Positions 30,458-41,223 are shown, counted from the stretch's first letter. The stretch is DNA of 64,000 nt from Saccharomycopsis malanga (GCA_004014935.1 CP025322.1:682001-746000); one strand, 5' to 3'. Made by a program: numbers and translations. Notes: generated from the letters alone by a model not told the origin.

Positions 30458-31257
30458 TCAAGGTTTTTGTTTATAACATACTTTTTAGTTATGCCTTATG
30501 TATACTGTAATATTTTATTCTTTTGTTTTCCGTCATTTTGAATTGATTTCTACGTTGTTTTTTTATTGTGTTCTGTTTTTAGTTCTTTCAACGAGGCTCC
30601 TATTGGTTAGTGTAATGTACCATATGAGTTGATTAATTATCAATGAAAAATAGTTTCTGAGTTCAGTTGTAGTTTGAAAATTAGCATGTATTAACGGGTT
30701 GCCTATTTAACTTTCCATTGAGAAATTTAACATCCTTTTTTTGTATTCTAGCCATTCTTTATCAATAAAGCCTAAGAATTTTGGTCGATCTGCGAGGATC
30801 AGATTTTCGATCTTCTCATCAATTGGAAGCTATTTGAATTAAATATATTCTTGAAATTTTTTTATTTCTTGTATAAATTCATTTATGGGTTTTCTATTTC
30901 AAAACAATACCAATTTACACTATAAACAGGTTAGAATTAACATACATTTTCCATCTCTTCCTTTAGACCAAAATCCTTCGAACATTGACAACAACCAAAT
31001 AACAGGGATGAATCTTGTCTACCTCAATATTTTTTTTTAACAACTGACGCGAAGCTCTCAATAAATCAGTCAAGCCTTATCAACTATCTTTACTACAGTT
31101 AAAGGCGAGATCCGTGCAGTTGAGTTTTTCTCCGGATATTCAAATGTCGAATCTGTTAATATAGCCAGTCCGCCAACGTTATATTATACTTCTAGCCTGT
31201 TATTTGTTCCACTTGCTTTACAGACTGACAAGAGGGTTGGTTCGTATCCATTTTGTT
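30458..31257. other. SWI3-TPO5 intergenic region
   Basis: About 0.8 kb, AT-rich, with the SWI3 terminator region and the TPO5 promoter. I see no gene, RNA or repeat. Confidence 0.4.
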
Positions 31258-33174
31258 ATGGAAGTCCCTCAGACGGTACAGACGGTGCCAAGATCACATA
31301 TATCTGGCGCAAGGGCTATGTTAGAAAACGTTCTCCATAATATTGAAGATTCGGATTATGACCCAAATGCGCCAGAAGAAATAGAACATTTCAAATACAA
31401 GCATGAATTGTCGCGGAAACTTACTATAAACTCTGTTCTTGGCCTCAGTGTGTCTATCATGTCGGTGCCGCTAGGAATTTCCACTACGATGATTGTAGGC
31501 TTATTGAACGGTGGGGGAATTACCATATTTTGGGGCTGGATACTAGTATGTATACTTAGCTTATTTGTAACGGCGTCATTGAGTGAACTATCTGGAAAAT
31601 ATCCTACTAATGGTGGGGTCTATCATTGGAGTTACATATTTGCCCCAAGATCCATAAAGAAATTTACAAGAATAAATTATTTGACCAGTTGGTATGTCGG
31701 CTGGTTCTTGATTATAGGCAATTTGACAATGGGTATGGCCATCATGTTCTCAGGAGCCCAATTCTTCCTTTCAGTATTTGGTATTGCTGATACGACATAT
31801 CATCCGCATTCATATATAACCTTGTTGGTATATATCTTATTGGTTTTTATCTGTGCCATTGTCAACTTGAAATGCTATAATTTTCTAGATGTCATCAATA
31901 AGGTTGCTATACACTGGACCATATATACTGTTCTCATTATTGATGTTTTGCTTTTATTTTTTTCCCAAGAATTCAACGATTTGTCCACAGTCCTAACCAC
32001 CTTCCAGAAACCAAGGTCTGGTTGGCCCAGTGCGTTGGCCTTTTTGATTGGACTCCAACAGGCTGCTTTCACATTTCAAGGTTATGGTATGATCCCCTCT
32101 ATGACCGAAGAAGTTAAGACTCCCGAGAAAACGATTCCAAAAGGCATGCTTCTATCGGTTGTGGTTGCTGGGATCACTGGAATAATCTTCATTTTGCCGA
32201 TTTTAGCTTGCACCCCAGAACTTGACGTTCTCTTAGACGTTGAGGCAAACATTTTGCCAATAGAACTTATTTTCAAAGCAAGTTCCAGGTCCACTATCAT
32301 AAGCTTCCTTTTTGTAATTTTATTATGTGGAACTATTTTCTTCGGCAGCATAGGTATTTATACAATTAGTAGTCGTTCCATCTACTCATTAGCTAGAGAC
32401 CATGGTCTTCCATTTGCTAACCTATGGACTCATATTGGTTCCGATGCCAATCTGAACAAGATTCCGAATAATGCTATCTATTTAGCTGGTGGGTGGCTAG
32501 TCTTTATGGGTCTGTTCACCTTACTTTCCTCCTCTGTGTTATATTCTTTTATGGGAACTAGTGTGGTGTCGCTTGCTGTTTCCAACTTTGTTCCTATTGC
32601 CTTATCTATTATAAATGGTCGCAAGAAAGTCAAAGGCGGGGCTTTTCGCGTAAAGAAAATATTTGGCTATTTTATAAATCTCGTATCAATACTATGGTGT
32701 CTCTTGATGACATTTATATTCTCCATGCCAATAGAAGCCCATGTCAACTCATATACGATGAACTATACAAGCTTCATGATTCTTATCGAAATATTGGTAA
32801 TAACCGTTCTTTGGTTCGGCTTTGGTAGATACAATTTCCAAGGGCCTGAACTTGATGAAACATTCAACATTGAAATGAACGCCAATGCTGCAACATACAC
32901 TCAGCTTGATGAAAACACCGAAACGCCAACACTACCTCCTAATGCAATCTTTAGCCCCGGCGGCGATGATTCAGAAAATGAAAATGATGCATTTGTTAGT
33001 AATTCTACTATTCATGTTGACGACAACCTTCTTGGTGATACACCAGATTTGTTAGGTAATACTCCAACCTTGCTGGAATTTGCATGTGGCAATGATGCTG
33101 AAAGCTTTGATATTCAAAGTATAGACGAAGATAGAGAAGAGATCATGCTGCCTAATAGTAAAACACATATATAA
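31258..33174 (+). CDS. TPO5: Polyamine/amino-acid permease, APC superfamily
   Basis: A 638-residue integral membrane transporter with about twelve hydrophobic segments. The start of the membrane domain, EEIEHFKYKHELSRKLT followed by SVLGLSVSIMSVPLGISTTM and GLLNGGGITI, matches S. cerevisiae Tpo5 (YKL174C), which moves polyamines into secretory vesicles. Further matches are SWYVGWFLIIGN, AGAQ-like SGAQFFLS, and SSRSIYSLARDHGLPFA. The C-terminal tail is cytosolic, acidic and Thr/Asn-rich. ATG 31258 is the first ATG in the frame; 18 codons upstream are open but begin with TTG. BIO5 and UGA4 are more distant members of the same superfamily. Confidence 0.85.
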   Translation: MEVPQTVQTVPRSHISGARAMLENVLHNIEDSDYDPNAPEEIEHFKYKHELSRKLTINSVLGLSVSIMSVPLGISTTMIVGLLNGGGITIFWGWILVCILSLFVTASLSELSGKYPTNGGVYHWSYIFAPRSIKKFTRINYLTSWYVGWFLIIGNLTMGMAIMFSGAQFFLSVFGIADTTYHPHSYITLLVYILLVFICAIVNLKCYNFLDVINKVAIHWTIYTVLIIDVLLLFFSQEFNDLSTVLTTFQKPRSGWPSALAFLIGLQQAAFTFQGYGMIPSMTEEVKTPEKTIPKGMLLSVVVAGITGIIFILPILACTPELDVLLDVEANILPIELIFKASSRSTIISFLFVILLCGTIFFGSIGIYTISSRSIYSLARDHGLPFANLWTHIGSDANLNKIPNNAIYLAGGWLVFMGLFTLLSSSVLYSFMGTSVVSLAVSNFVPIALSIINGRKKVKGGAFRVKKIFGYFINLVSILWCLLMTFIFSMPIEAHVNSYTMNYTSFMILIEILVITVLWFGFGRYNFQGPELDETFNIEMNANAATYTQLDENTETPTLPPNAIFSPGGDDSENENDAFVSNSTIHVDDNLLGDTPDLLGNTPTLLEFACGNDAESFDIQSIDEDREEIMLPNSKTHI

Positions 33175-33608
33175 AAGTATTTCTTTCTTGATACCTGAAA
33201 ACTCTACACGTTTAGCATATTCATATATTTGCATCCAGTATTTTTTTGCACGCTTGTAGTATTGTAGATATCGAAGTGCATGTCCCCTTACGGAGTAATC
33301 CTTACATAATAACAGTTTTGAATTCTTTGTAATTCATGTCACACAAATTACTACTTCTGTCACTTTGCGTTAAAGCTAGTTCACCCTACACTTAAACTGG
33401 ATACACACACCGGTATCTTCTTCACTCTCAGATTTCGAATCCTAGTCAGTATCGTTTAACACATTCACCCTTTTTTATTGAGTCATGTTGAGACACTCGC
33501 CATATCTATTACATTTATCACGTGGCTTTATCATTTGGTTGAACATGTTTATGTAATCTCTATTAACGAAACAACTTGAATACTGATTATTTACCAAGTG
33601 AGGTGGGT
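33175..33608. other. TPO5-VFA1 intergenic region
   Basis: About 430 bp. TGAGTCAT at 33479-33486 is a perfect Gcn4-type site 123 bp upstream of VFA1. Nothing else is seen. Confidence 0.35.
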
Positions 33609-34259
33609 ATGAGTAGTTTACCATTTGAAAATCATTACAAGTTGCGCAAAGTTGCAGAAGGTGACTCCCGGGGCTGTTTTATCTGCTACAAGCCTACTCC
33701 TGGAGTTCTAGTGTCAATACCGAATCAAAAAGACTTTTTTTATATATGTTTGAATCATCTTAAAGATACAAGGAACTTTTGCACCCCTATATATGGCCCT
33801 GAGCGGGCTGAACTAATTGATTTGCTTAAAGAAAAGCAGGATCAATGCAAGATATTAGAATTCCAAATAAAAGAGAAATCAAAATATAGCGCCTGGAGCA
33901 AACTTCTAGGTAAGGGAGAAAAACCAAAGACTGACACAAAGGAAGAAGGGAACAAGGATGAGAACAGTAAATCCGACTCCGAAAAGGCGAAGAAGAAAGA
34001 TTTAGAAGAGTTGAAGTTTGAAGCGGCAGAGTTGAAAAAGAGTATTGTGGATTTGGAGAAAAATATTGCTCAGACTGAAAACAATGTTAAACAGTTTGCC
34101 CTCAATAAGGATATCTTCAAAATAAGGCTTGTAAATCACCAGAAAAAAGCTGTAAACCAGAAAAAATTAGAACAGTTACAGTCTGGGCTGTTCTTTCCAG
34201 ATGTGCCCGTAGATGCTCCTGGGACGCCCAGTAATCCAAAAACTGATTCAATTTCATAG
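33609..34259 (+). CDS. VFA1: Vps4-associated endosomal protein
   Basis: A 216-residue protein matching yeast Vfa1 (YER128W, 203 residues), which binds the MIT domain of the AAA ATPase Vps4 and stimulates it at endosomes. The N-terminal module has paired cysteines, RGCFICYKPTPGVL, then FYICLNHLKD, which likely bind zinc. The rest is a charged coiled coil (about residues 75-190) with a central Lys/Glu-rich spacer, and the C-terminal LQSGLFFPDVP segment resembles the Vps4-binding end. The in-frame ATG is at 33609; the open frame extends upstream by 11 codons that begin with TTG. Confidence 0.85.
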   Translation: MSSLPFENHYKLRKVAEGDSRGCFICYKPTPGVLVSIPNQKDFFYICLNHLKDTRNFCTPIYGPERAELIDLLKEKQDQCKILEFQIKEKSKYSAWSKLLGKGEKPKTDTKEEGNKDENSKSDSEKAKKKDLEELKFEAAELKKSIVDLEKNIAQTENNVKQFALNKDIFKIRLVNHQKKAVNQKKLEQLQSGLFFPDVPVDAPGTPSNPKTDSIS

Positions 34260-34673
34260 ATGTTTGGTGTTACCTCAAATGAATTTTATTTTTGAATGTT
34301 TATGCTTATTGTTATTCATAGTTCATTTTGTAGATGAAGTTGAAACGGATATGCACCACTTCAAAATATCAGTTTCGATATGCTTTTACATATCCTTCCT
34401 GTTAAACACACTATTTTTCCATGACTTTATAGATGTATCCCTGATATTTTTCGACTTCATATAATATGTGATTTATTTTTTTTTTTTTTTTGAAATAGAC
34501 TTCAAAGTCTCATATATTCCAATTTTGCAACCATAGTTCCTGCTTTGTTTATTAAATTTACAAACAAAACTGTCAAGCCGCAACAACCTATAAGCTTTGA
34601 AAGCAGTACAAGTAATTTCCAATTCTATCGTTGTCATTATCTGTAAAATCTCATTTTTACTTTATATTTTGAC
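34260..34673. other. Intergenic region between VFA1 and SINE copy A
   Basis: About 0.4 kb of AT-rich DNA with a T run near 34472-34491, probably the VFA1 terminator region. Nothing else is seen. Confidence 0.35.
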
Positions 34674-34687
34674 TATGTACGACTCAT
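34674..34687 (+). repeat. Target-site duplication, left copy, SINE copy A
   Basis: TATGTACGACTCAT, repeated without mismatch at 34998-35011 on the far side of the element. Confidence 0.85.
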
Positions 34688-34997
34688 AGCCGCTGGGCAG
34701 GATGGCTCGGTGGCTTATACTCTCGGAGAAGCGAAAAGGCCAGACAGGATAGTTCAATGAAAACGGGAAGAAAGACTTAACAGGCACAAGGGTTTGATTC
34801 CTGACTGCGAATACTTTTTACTCGCTACTTTTACAATGATGAAAGTCTAGTGTCTTTTTTTCAAATTTATTGAATGAAAAAATAATGATGACCGGGCATA
34901 ATTGGGTTTCTCCTACTAGTTTATAAAGTCTCTTTAGATAGCGAGTGTCTACGAAACTAATATTCACAGGGTACGAAATATAAGATAATAATAATAT
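34688..34997 (+). mobile_element. tRNA-derived SINE-like element, copy A (long form)
   Basis: A 310-bp insertion bounded by a perfect 14-bp direct repeat. It begins AGCCGCTGGGCAGG, the same 5' end as copies B and C. A-box TGGCTCGGTGG is at 34703-34713 and a B-box GGTTTGATTCC (one base from the consensus GGTTCGATTCC) is at 34791-34801. Between them a second head start, ACAGGATAGTTCAATGA, suggests a partial tandem duplication of the head. After the B-box comes a spacer shared with copy D (ACTTTTTACTCGCTAC), then the common 3' domain ending CGAAATATAAGATAATAAT and an ATA/TTA-type tail. It codes for no protein. It sits upstream of the thioesterase-like gene, about 150 bp from its ATG. Confidence 0.8.
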
Positions 34998-35011
34998 TAT
35001 GTACGACTCAT
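34998..35011 (+). repeat. Target-site duplication, right copy, SINE copy A
   Basis: TATGTACGACTCAT immediately after the element tail, identical to 34674-34687. Confidence 0.85.
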
Positions 35012-35150
35012 TATGGAGGGTCACGGATCGGATCGGATATAGTGCGATTCGTAAGGATAATTCAAGTCAAACTATAAAAGAAATCCATGTCTCTCTCTTT
35101 TGAAAATCACGAAACCCCTTGGCAGTTTTAGCAAACAATCCGCAATTGAG

Positions 35151-35876
35151 ATGGCGTCAACTGCTTTGAAAGTATTGGGAGCTTTGTTTCTCCTCATCAA
35201 CTACAAATCCCTTCCAACAGCCTACTATTGGCGTTTCTATTATAGAGTTATCAAACTTCTTGTAATTCCTTCGATCAAGACCAAGCTTGGCCTCAAACCT
35301 CAATTAGGTCCAAAACCATGCAAAAAAGGCGAGAACTCAGACCTAGCTGTATTCCAACCAACTGTTTTGTCAACGTATAATTCTATACTTGAATGTGACA
35401 TGTATTTGCACAAGTCAAACTCTTGCTATTTTGAAGAGCTCGATATCGCTAGAACTGAAACTATGTGCACCATTTTTCAAAAATTGTTCTTACATTATCA
35501 AGAAAAAACCGGTACTTTCCCTTATGTACCTGTAGGAGCAATCCAGGCCACTTTCAAAAAGGAAATTAAACCTCTTGGAAAATACAAAATCATTACGAGA
35601 GTCTTGTCCTGGGACGACAAGTGGGTCTTTGTCATTTCCAAATTTGTTTTGCCTGGCCAAAACAACAGAACTAGTTGTATTTCAATCACTAAGTATGTCC
35701 TCAAAAATGGTAGAAAAACAATTACGCCAATTGAAGCTTTGAAAATATGTGGTCTCTACAATGAAGCTGCAGAAAAAGTGTCACAAGCAAACCATAGAAT
35801 AGTAAAGGAGTTCGTGGATACCGGAAGTGTCCAGGACTTTGACTTGTTCATACCAGAAGCTACCTACTCGAGCTAA
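35151..35876 (+). CDS. Hotdog-fold thioesterase-like membrane protein (THEM6-like)
   Basis: A 241-residue protein with an N-terminal hydrophobic segment (STALKVLGALFLLINY) that is a likely signal anchor, then a domain with the hotdog thioesterase pattern: CDMYLHKSNSCYFEELDIAR corresponds to the D-x2-LH-x-NN-x-Y-x3-LD-x-AR signature of the 4HBT/THEM6 group. It continues with alternating beta-type segments (GAIQATFKKEIKPL, YKIITRVLSWDDKW, FVISKFVL). The usual first Asn of the NN pair is Ser here (KSNS). Substrate is unknown; acyl-CoA thioester hydrolysis is the family activity. ATG 35151 is the first in-frame ATG; 17 open codons upstream start with TTG. SINE copy A lies in the promoter. Confidence 0.65.
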   Translation: MASTALKVLGALFLLINYKSLPTAYYWRFYYRVIKLLVIPSIKTKLGLKPQLGPKPCKKGENSDLAVFQPTVLSTYNSILECDMYLHKSNSCYFEELDIARTETMCTIFQKLFLHYQEKTGTFPYVPVGAIQATFKKEIKPLGKYKIITRVLSWDDKWVFVISKFVLPGQNNRTSCISITKYVLKNGRKTITPIEALKICGLYNEAAEKVSQANHRIVKEFVDTGSVQDFDLFIPEATYSS

Positions 35877-37251
35877 TTAGTAATAGTAGCAACTTTTCAG
35901 ATTTCATCTAGCTGATTTTGTGTTGTTTTGTCCAGCTTGGCTATAAACTATATGTAAAACTCACTTTATATTAGTATATATTATCTCCATCACTTATTCC
36001 TCAACGAAATTTGTTTTATCTTGAATTGAATAAAATTGAGCGTATTTTTGAAAGCGTAAAAGCAGCTGCTTGAAAGCAAAAGTCTGTTTTCGGTATTGAT
36101 TGTAGTACTGCTCAAATCAGATTAGCTACTCACGACCAGGAATTGAAAAAAAACAAAAAAAGAATAATTGTAATATTAAGATGAGTTTGTATTGATCGGG
36201 GAATGGGTAAAACGTAGACTGACTATATAAAAAGGAGAAGAGAAGACTAAAAGGAAGGAATAAATGGAGTCTTAAATAGTTGTCAGAACAGGGAGATACC
36301 AGAATGGTAATCGAATGGGCTAACAACTGTTTTGACTTGTAAAAGCAATAAAGAAAAAGAAGTCAAGTAATGTTGTACATCGACTGATATACCTAGCCAA
36401 TAAGAAGATAAGAAAGGCATAGGGCTTGCAACTGTAGATCAAAAAGAAATTAGAACAGGAGTTAAAGTATCTAGTTAATTAGGTCACAAGACTAGAAGCA
36501 TATAGGTGTTTTACTACCAATGATACAATAATAGTTAGATATTATACTTTGTAGTTTGATTCTATCAAAATTTAGTGATTTGTTTACCCTAATTGAATAT
36601 TTTAAGAATTTTATTATAAACTTGCTTCAGTGTATGTGTGAAAACATATAACAAAAGGGTGTTTTCACAGCTAAGATGTTTTGTTTTAAAAACAAGAAAT
36701 ATTTATGGTTGTACACGCATACCTTATGAGGATCAAGCTCTTGCTTCTTAATATTCATTTTCTCTCACTTTTATCAATAAATTTATTTATGAATATTTTC
36801 TCTTTAAAAAATATAAATTATGTAAAAAAAAGTATTCATGCTATTGGGTTACTATAATTATAAATTGAAACGTTTTGTAGCGACTAAATATTATTATTGT
36901 TAAAAATGCTTCAAAAAAAAAAAGGCCAGAAGGTAAACAGCAACAAAACAAAATTACAAACACAAGAAATAATAAAAAGGATAAGCAAACAAGTACTATC
37001 AGTGCTTCAAAAAGTAACCTACAACTAACTTTTGAAATATAGGCCTTTTCTAAATACAACTACCAGACTCTTCTGTTTATACAATATGTGCGGGGTCTGA
37101 CACCCCTTTGCATATTGTGATGCATGGTGGAAACGGGTAATGCATAATCGATCGAAAGGCCAAAGTGTTAAGTTAGAGGACTTAAGCGGGACCTCGTATA
37201 CTATTGTTTGCAAAAGTTAAGCAAAAGAAGGATATTTGAACGATCCACAGT
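35877..37251. other. Intergenic region before AGE2
   Basis: About 1.4 kb, AT-rich, no gene seen. A 38-bp inverted repeat lies at 37081-37118, 134 bp upstream of the AGE2 ATG. A short TTATTATTG run near 36890 resembles SINE tails but lacks any element sequence beside it. Confidence 0.4.
37081..37118. promoter_or_regulatory. 38-bp palindrome upstream of AGE2
   Basis: ACAATATG (37081-37088) is matched by CATATTGT (37111-37118), and inside it GGGGT (37092-37096) by ACCCC (37102-37106) around the loop CTGAC. All 13 arm bases pair. It could be a dimeric regulator site or an RNA hairpin. Confidence 0.5.
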
Positions 37252-38304
37252 ATGTCGTATAGATCATCGCATCGTCCGCATCATGGCGGGGCAAGCTATG
37301 CTACCAAGAAGTCACATAGTGAGAAAAACCAGCAGATATTAAAGAGTTTAGCTAAACATACTGCAAACAAAAACTGTGCGGATTGCAAGACCGCTACCAA
37401 TCCACGGTGGGCGTCATGGAATATCGGAATTTTCATCTGCATAAGATGCTCTGGTATTCACAGATCCATGGGAACTCACATATCAAAGGTGAAGTCCATA
37501 GATTTGGATTCATGGACGGATGAACAAGTTCAATCGATGGTCGATTGGGGTAATGCCAAATCCAATAGTTATTGGGAACACAATTTGCCCAAAAACCATA
37601 TACCAGATGATAGTAAAATTCAAAATTTTATAAGAACCAAATATGAGTTAAAAAAATGGGTGGCTACCAAATATCTTCCAGACCCTAAATCTATTTCTGT
37701 TTCATCTGATGAAGCTACAGCTGCTAATATCCTCACGCAAACAGCAGCACCACATCCTCCTGCTAAAGAAACCACTTCAACGCAAAGTATTGATCTTTTA
37801 GCAGATTTAGGCTCTTCTGCCACGCCATCAGTAGCTTCAAGTGCTCAACCAGTCTCACAAAAACCTAAACCACAATCAACAAATAGTGCTTCTTCGAGCT
37901 TGCTAGATTTGAACTTTGGCCCTTCGCCTTCGGTAAATACTACTGGCGGCTCAGGAACAAGTAGTACTAGTCAGCCGGCTATAAATTCTGGTCGTTCAAA
38001 TCGACCAGATTTGAAAAAATCAATTTTGGCATTGTATTCCAACCCTTCAACATATAATAAACCTGCCGCTGCTCCAGTAAACAACATGGGCTTCAGTCAG
38101 CAGCAACCACAGGCAACCTTAAACAACTCCTTTTCAGGCTTGAGCTTGTCCAGCACAAACTCCGGCTCTATTAATACTACTTTTGGTGATGCCAAAACTA
38201 ACTCCAGCAACGTATGGAACAGTTCCCCTAATTTGGGAAATAGTTATTCTACTAGCAAAAACAACCCTTTAGATGATGATCTCTTCAAAAACGTTTGGAG
38301 CTAA
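37252..38304 (+). CDS. AGE2: Arf GTPase-activating protein
   Basis: A 350-residue ArfGAP that stimulates GTP hydrolysis on Arf1/2 in trans-Golgi and endosome traffic. The zinc finger is C42-x2-C45-x17-C63-x2-C66 (CADC ... CIRC) and the arginine finger is R71 in SGIHRSMG. The domain ends near residue 140 and the remainder is disordered, rich in Ser, Asn, Pro and Gln. The N-terminal placement of the domain and KNCADCKTATNPRWASWNIGI fit Age2 (298 residues in S. cerevisiae) better than Gcs1 or Glo3. Terminal LDDDLFKNVW may be a short clathrin/adaptor-binding motif. Confidence 0.88.
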   Translation: MSYRSSHRPHHGGASYATKKSHSEKNQQILKSLAKHTANKNCADCKTATNPRWASWNIGIFICIRCSGIHRSMGTHISKVKSIDLDSWTDEQVQSMVDWGNAKSNSYWEHNLPKNHIPDDSKIQNFIRTKYELKKWVATKYLPDPKSISVSSDEATAANILTQTAAPHPPAKETTSTQSIDLLADLGSSATPSVASSAQPVSQKPKPQSTNSASSSLLDLNFGPSPSVNTTGGSGTSSTSQPAINSGRSNRPDLKKSILALYSNPSTYNKPAAAPVNNMGFSQQQPQATLNNSFSGLSLSSTNSGSINTTFGDAKTNSSNVWNSSPNLGNSYSTSKNNPLDDDLFKNVWS

Positions 38305-39043
38305 TATACTTATGTTTGATATTTTGAGAATTTTTGTAAGTATCGATATTAAAGTTATAAATCCAGAGTGTTGCAAATTGACAAGGTTAATTTCATCCTT
38401 GAAATGATAAGTTATAATTTGGTCTTGAGAATGTTTTTGCTTGAATCAGATCATAACTCATCTTTATCCGTCGATCGTTTAATTTGCTGGCATTCTTTTC
38501 ACATACATTATTTGATGCTGTTTGAAAAACGAAATTTTTGAGCTTTTAACTGTTTTATGGTCATTATTATGAGAATTAATAAGTAAGCAGCATTGTTGGC
38601 AATATCCAAAGACTTGTTGCATAATCAGGTTTGATTCTTTATTCATTTACCCTTTTGATTTGTAAAGTCTACTCGGCTCAAGCTGCTACTTAATAACCCA
38701 CTTCCTATCTATTTTACTACATCCTTTGGGATTATTTTGCAATATCGGCACTAAGTTATGCTTTCTTTCTCTTCCACAATAACCATGTCAAAATTATCAA
38801 GCAGACTAAAACTCTGATGTTTATACTGTTTGAATTACTAAGTGGCATTTTATGCTTTGCATTCAACATTTAAATCAATGTAATTACTGAGCATTTCAAC
38901 CTTAATTTAAATATTTTAACTTAGATACAAGCCATGCACTCGTTCATCAACTACACATATCTACAACAATAATAAAACAACTTTATAAACATTATATTTA
39001 ACACTAATTTATAAAGCACCAACTATTAACTGCGAGAGCTAAC
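38305..39043. other. AGE2-RPL3 convergent intergenic region
   Basis: About 740 bp between two converging 3' ends, AT-rich. I see no gene, repeat copy or RNA in it. Confidence 0.4.
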
Positions 39044-40198
39044 TTACAAGTCCTTCTTAAGAGTACCCAAGAAAGCATGCTTTTCAGCTGGAGTTTGGAA
39101 TCTACCCTTACCGAACTTAGAAGCAGTGTCGATCCATTTCAAGGTAACCTTTTCAGTGGCTCTTCTAGAAGTGTCAGTGTACAAGGATTTTCTCAAAGTG
39201 ATGATTCTCTTCTTGATACCTGGAATAGCACCCTTGATGATAAGGAAATCGTTCTTGACTTCACCATATCTAACGAAACCACCCAATGGGGTGATAGTCT
39301 TCTTGGTTCTGTCGAATTCAGTGGCGGCGTTAGCTTCGTCGTCACCCTTACCCACTCTGTAGATCTTGTGGTTGATGGAGGTTCTGTGGTGGTAACCGTT
39401 TTGACCAGCACGAGCAACAGTCCATTGGACGTGGGCTGGATGCCAAGCACCAATACAAGCAACCTTTCTTAAACCTCTGTGGGTCTTTCTTGGCAACTTC
39501 TTAGTACCGTATCTGTGGGTAACACCCTCGAAACCGTGACCCTTGGTGACAGCAATGACATCAATCATTTCGTCCTTTTCAAAAACAGAGTCGACGGAAA
39601 CAGTCTTTTCCAAGTGTTCCTTAACCCAGTTGACCTTGTCAGCAACAGAACCACCGTTCAATTGGATTTCAGCCAAGTGAGCCTTCTTTTGGGACAATGG
39701 GGTCTTTCTGAGTTGAGTGTGGACCAAAACTCTGACAACAGAAGCGTACTTGACAATTCTGGCAAATTCCTTGTCGGAGTTCTTGGCAAAGTTAGCAGAG
39801 TACTTGGTGAAAGCCTTCTTCTTAGACTTGTACCAGTTCTTGTAGAATCTTCTCTTGACATCGTCGGACAAGTGCTCAGCCCAGACGGTAGTCAAAGATC
39901 TCAAACCTCTTGGGGTCTCGACGTAACCAACAACACCGACAACAACAACTGGTGGAGTGTCGACGACAGAGACAGCCTCAACAATCTCTCTCTTGTGCAT
40001 CTTAGAACCTGGTCTGTCCAAGTCTCTGACAGTGGTAGTCATACCAGCCTTGTAACCCAAAAAGGCAGTCAAAGCAACTGGTTTAGTTCTGTCATCCTTT
40101 GGGAAGGACTTGATTTTACCTTGGTGTCTGGCAGCTCTCTTTCTTGGGAGGAAACCCAAGTGACCGTGACGTGGTGCTTCGTACTTTCTGTGAGACAT
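39044..40198 (-). CDS. RPL3: Large-subunit ribosomal protein uL3
   Basis: A 384-residue 60S ribosomal protein close to the peptidyl transferase centre. The N-terminus [20 protein letters not shown] and the central loop [10 protein letters not shown] with its conserved Trp and the methylated His motif are near-identical to S. cerevisiae Rpl3 (387). The codon choice is strongly biased to TTG, AGA, GGT and GTC/GTT, as expected for a highly expressed gene; that bias is what opens long frames on the other strand here. No intron is seen. Confidence 0.98.
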   Translation of the reverse strand: MSHRKYEAPRHGHLGFLPRKRAARHQGKIKSFPKDDRTKPVALTAFLGYKAGMTTTVRDLDRPGSKMHKREIVEAVSVVDTPPVVVVGVVGYVETPRGLRSLTTVWAEHLSDDVKRRFYKNWYKSKKKAFTKYSANFAKNSDKEFARIVKYASVVRVLVHTQLRKTPLSQKKAHLAEIQLNGGSVADKVNWVKEHLEKTVSVDSVFEKDEMIDVIAVTKGHGFEGVTHRYGTKKLPRKTHRGLRKVACIGAWHPAHVQWTVARAGQNGYHHRTSINHKIYRVGKGDDEANAATEFDRTKKTITPLGGFVRYGEVKNDFLIIKGAIPGIKKRIITLRKSLYTDTSRRATEKVTLKWIDTASKFGKGRFQTPAEKHAFLGTLKKDL

Positions 40199-41223
40199 GG
40201 TTAGATGTGTTAATGGTATAAAATTTTGAAAGCTTAAAAAAGTTGAAGAAAAGGTAAGATATTGTGCGAAATTTCATCATATATGAAGTTTCTGAGAAAT
40301 CGAAAAAAAATTTCAAAATATGCATGGTGCATGGATGGTAAAATTTTTGCGTGCGTTACCCGACACAGAAGCATCACGTGCTTTAATGGTACCAGTTGGT
40401 TGGTAAGGGGACACCGATAGATAGATAGTTTAGGTAGTGTGAGGTCAATTAATTAGAAGTTATTATAGGTTTATTAGGTAGCAAGTGTTTAAACACAATT
40501 AAATTCAATAGATATAGTGAGTCAAAATGTAGAATTTTGTAAGGGTTTTTTATTCACATTGATTGATGGGACTGAGTGCACATTTATGTACGAGAGCCCG
40601 TTGAAAGATACATAATGTTGTATATATTACATTTTTACTGAGTGTAGATAAACGAGACTACTACTTATTTAAACTGAGCAGCCGTTTTGTAAAAAACTTC
40701 AAACTATCATGGAGAAAACTGAATTTTTGATAATTATGAGCCTACAAAAGTTAAACGTGATAAATTAAAGTATATTGAGATTCAGTCCCTGCAAAATTGT
40801 TTGGTTTATCCACATTTTTTTCCTCCATGATTTCACATAGCAAAACGATAGAACTTTCCTATTTGTTCTTTTTCTCAAGTTTCTAGTTCAACGTCCACTA
40901 GTCTTACTTGATACGTAGAATAACAAAAAATACTAATTTTTTTAATTTTTACCCACCAGCGTTTATAATACAGACACTTCACAAGAATTTTATTTAGTTG
41001 AAATTCCAAACCAACTATTGCCAAAAAATTACATGTAAAACTTTCACAACCATGGTATTGCAGCTAAATAAAATTACCCAAGTTGTTTTATTACTATCCT
41101 TGTAGACTTATATCATCAAACAAAAATGTAGGTATATTGGCTATTGACAATTAAAAGCGCTTACTAATATTTCTACAGGCTATCAAATATTAAAAGAAGA
41201 ATATTATAGCATTAAAAAAAATT
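40199..41223. other. RPL3 promoter and ATG27 3' flank
   Basis: About 1 kb between the RPL3 start and the ATG27 stop. Within 190 bp of the RPL3 ATG lie a Reb1 site (TTACCCG, 40356-40362) and a Cbf1 E-box (TCACGTG, 40374-40380). TGAGTCA at 40518-40524 is a Gcn4-type match. The remainder is AT-rich with no gene seen. Confidence 0.45.
40356..40380. promoter_or_regulatory. Reb1 and Cbf1 sites upstream of RPL3
   Basis: TTACCCG (40356-40362) followed by TCACGTG (40374-40380), 158-182 bp upstream of the RPL3 ATG. Cbf1 drives ribosomal protein genes in several non-Saccharomyces yeasts, and Reb1 is a general nucleosome-excluding factor. Binding is inferred from motif match. Confidence 0.5.

Noticed and set aside
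36885-36905. A SINE tail remnant (TATTATTATTG)
   Set aside because: No element sequence or duplication beside it; short AT-rich runs of this kind are common here.
39077-40204. Long open frames on the plus strand opposite RPL3
   Set aside because: They are shadows caused by the strong codon bias of RPL3; the minus strand encodes a near-identical ribosomal protein.
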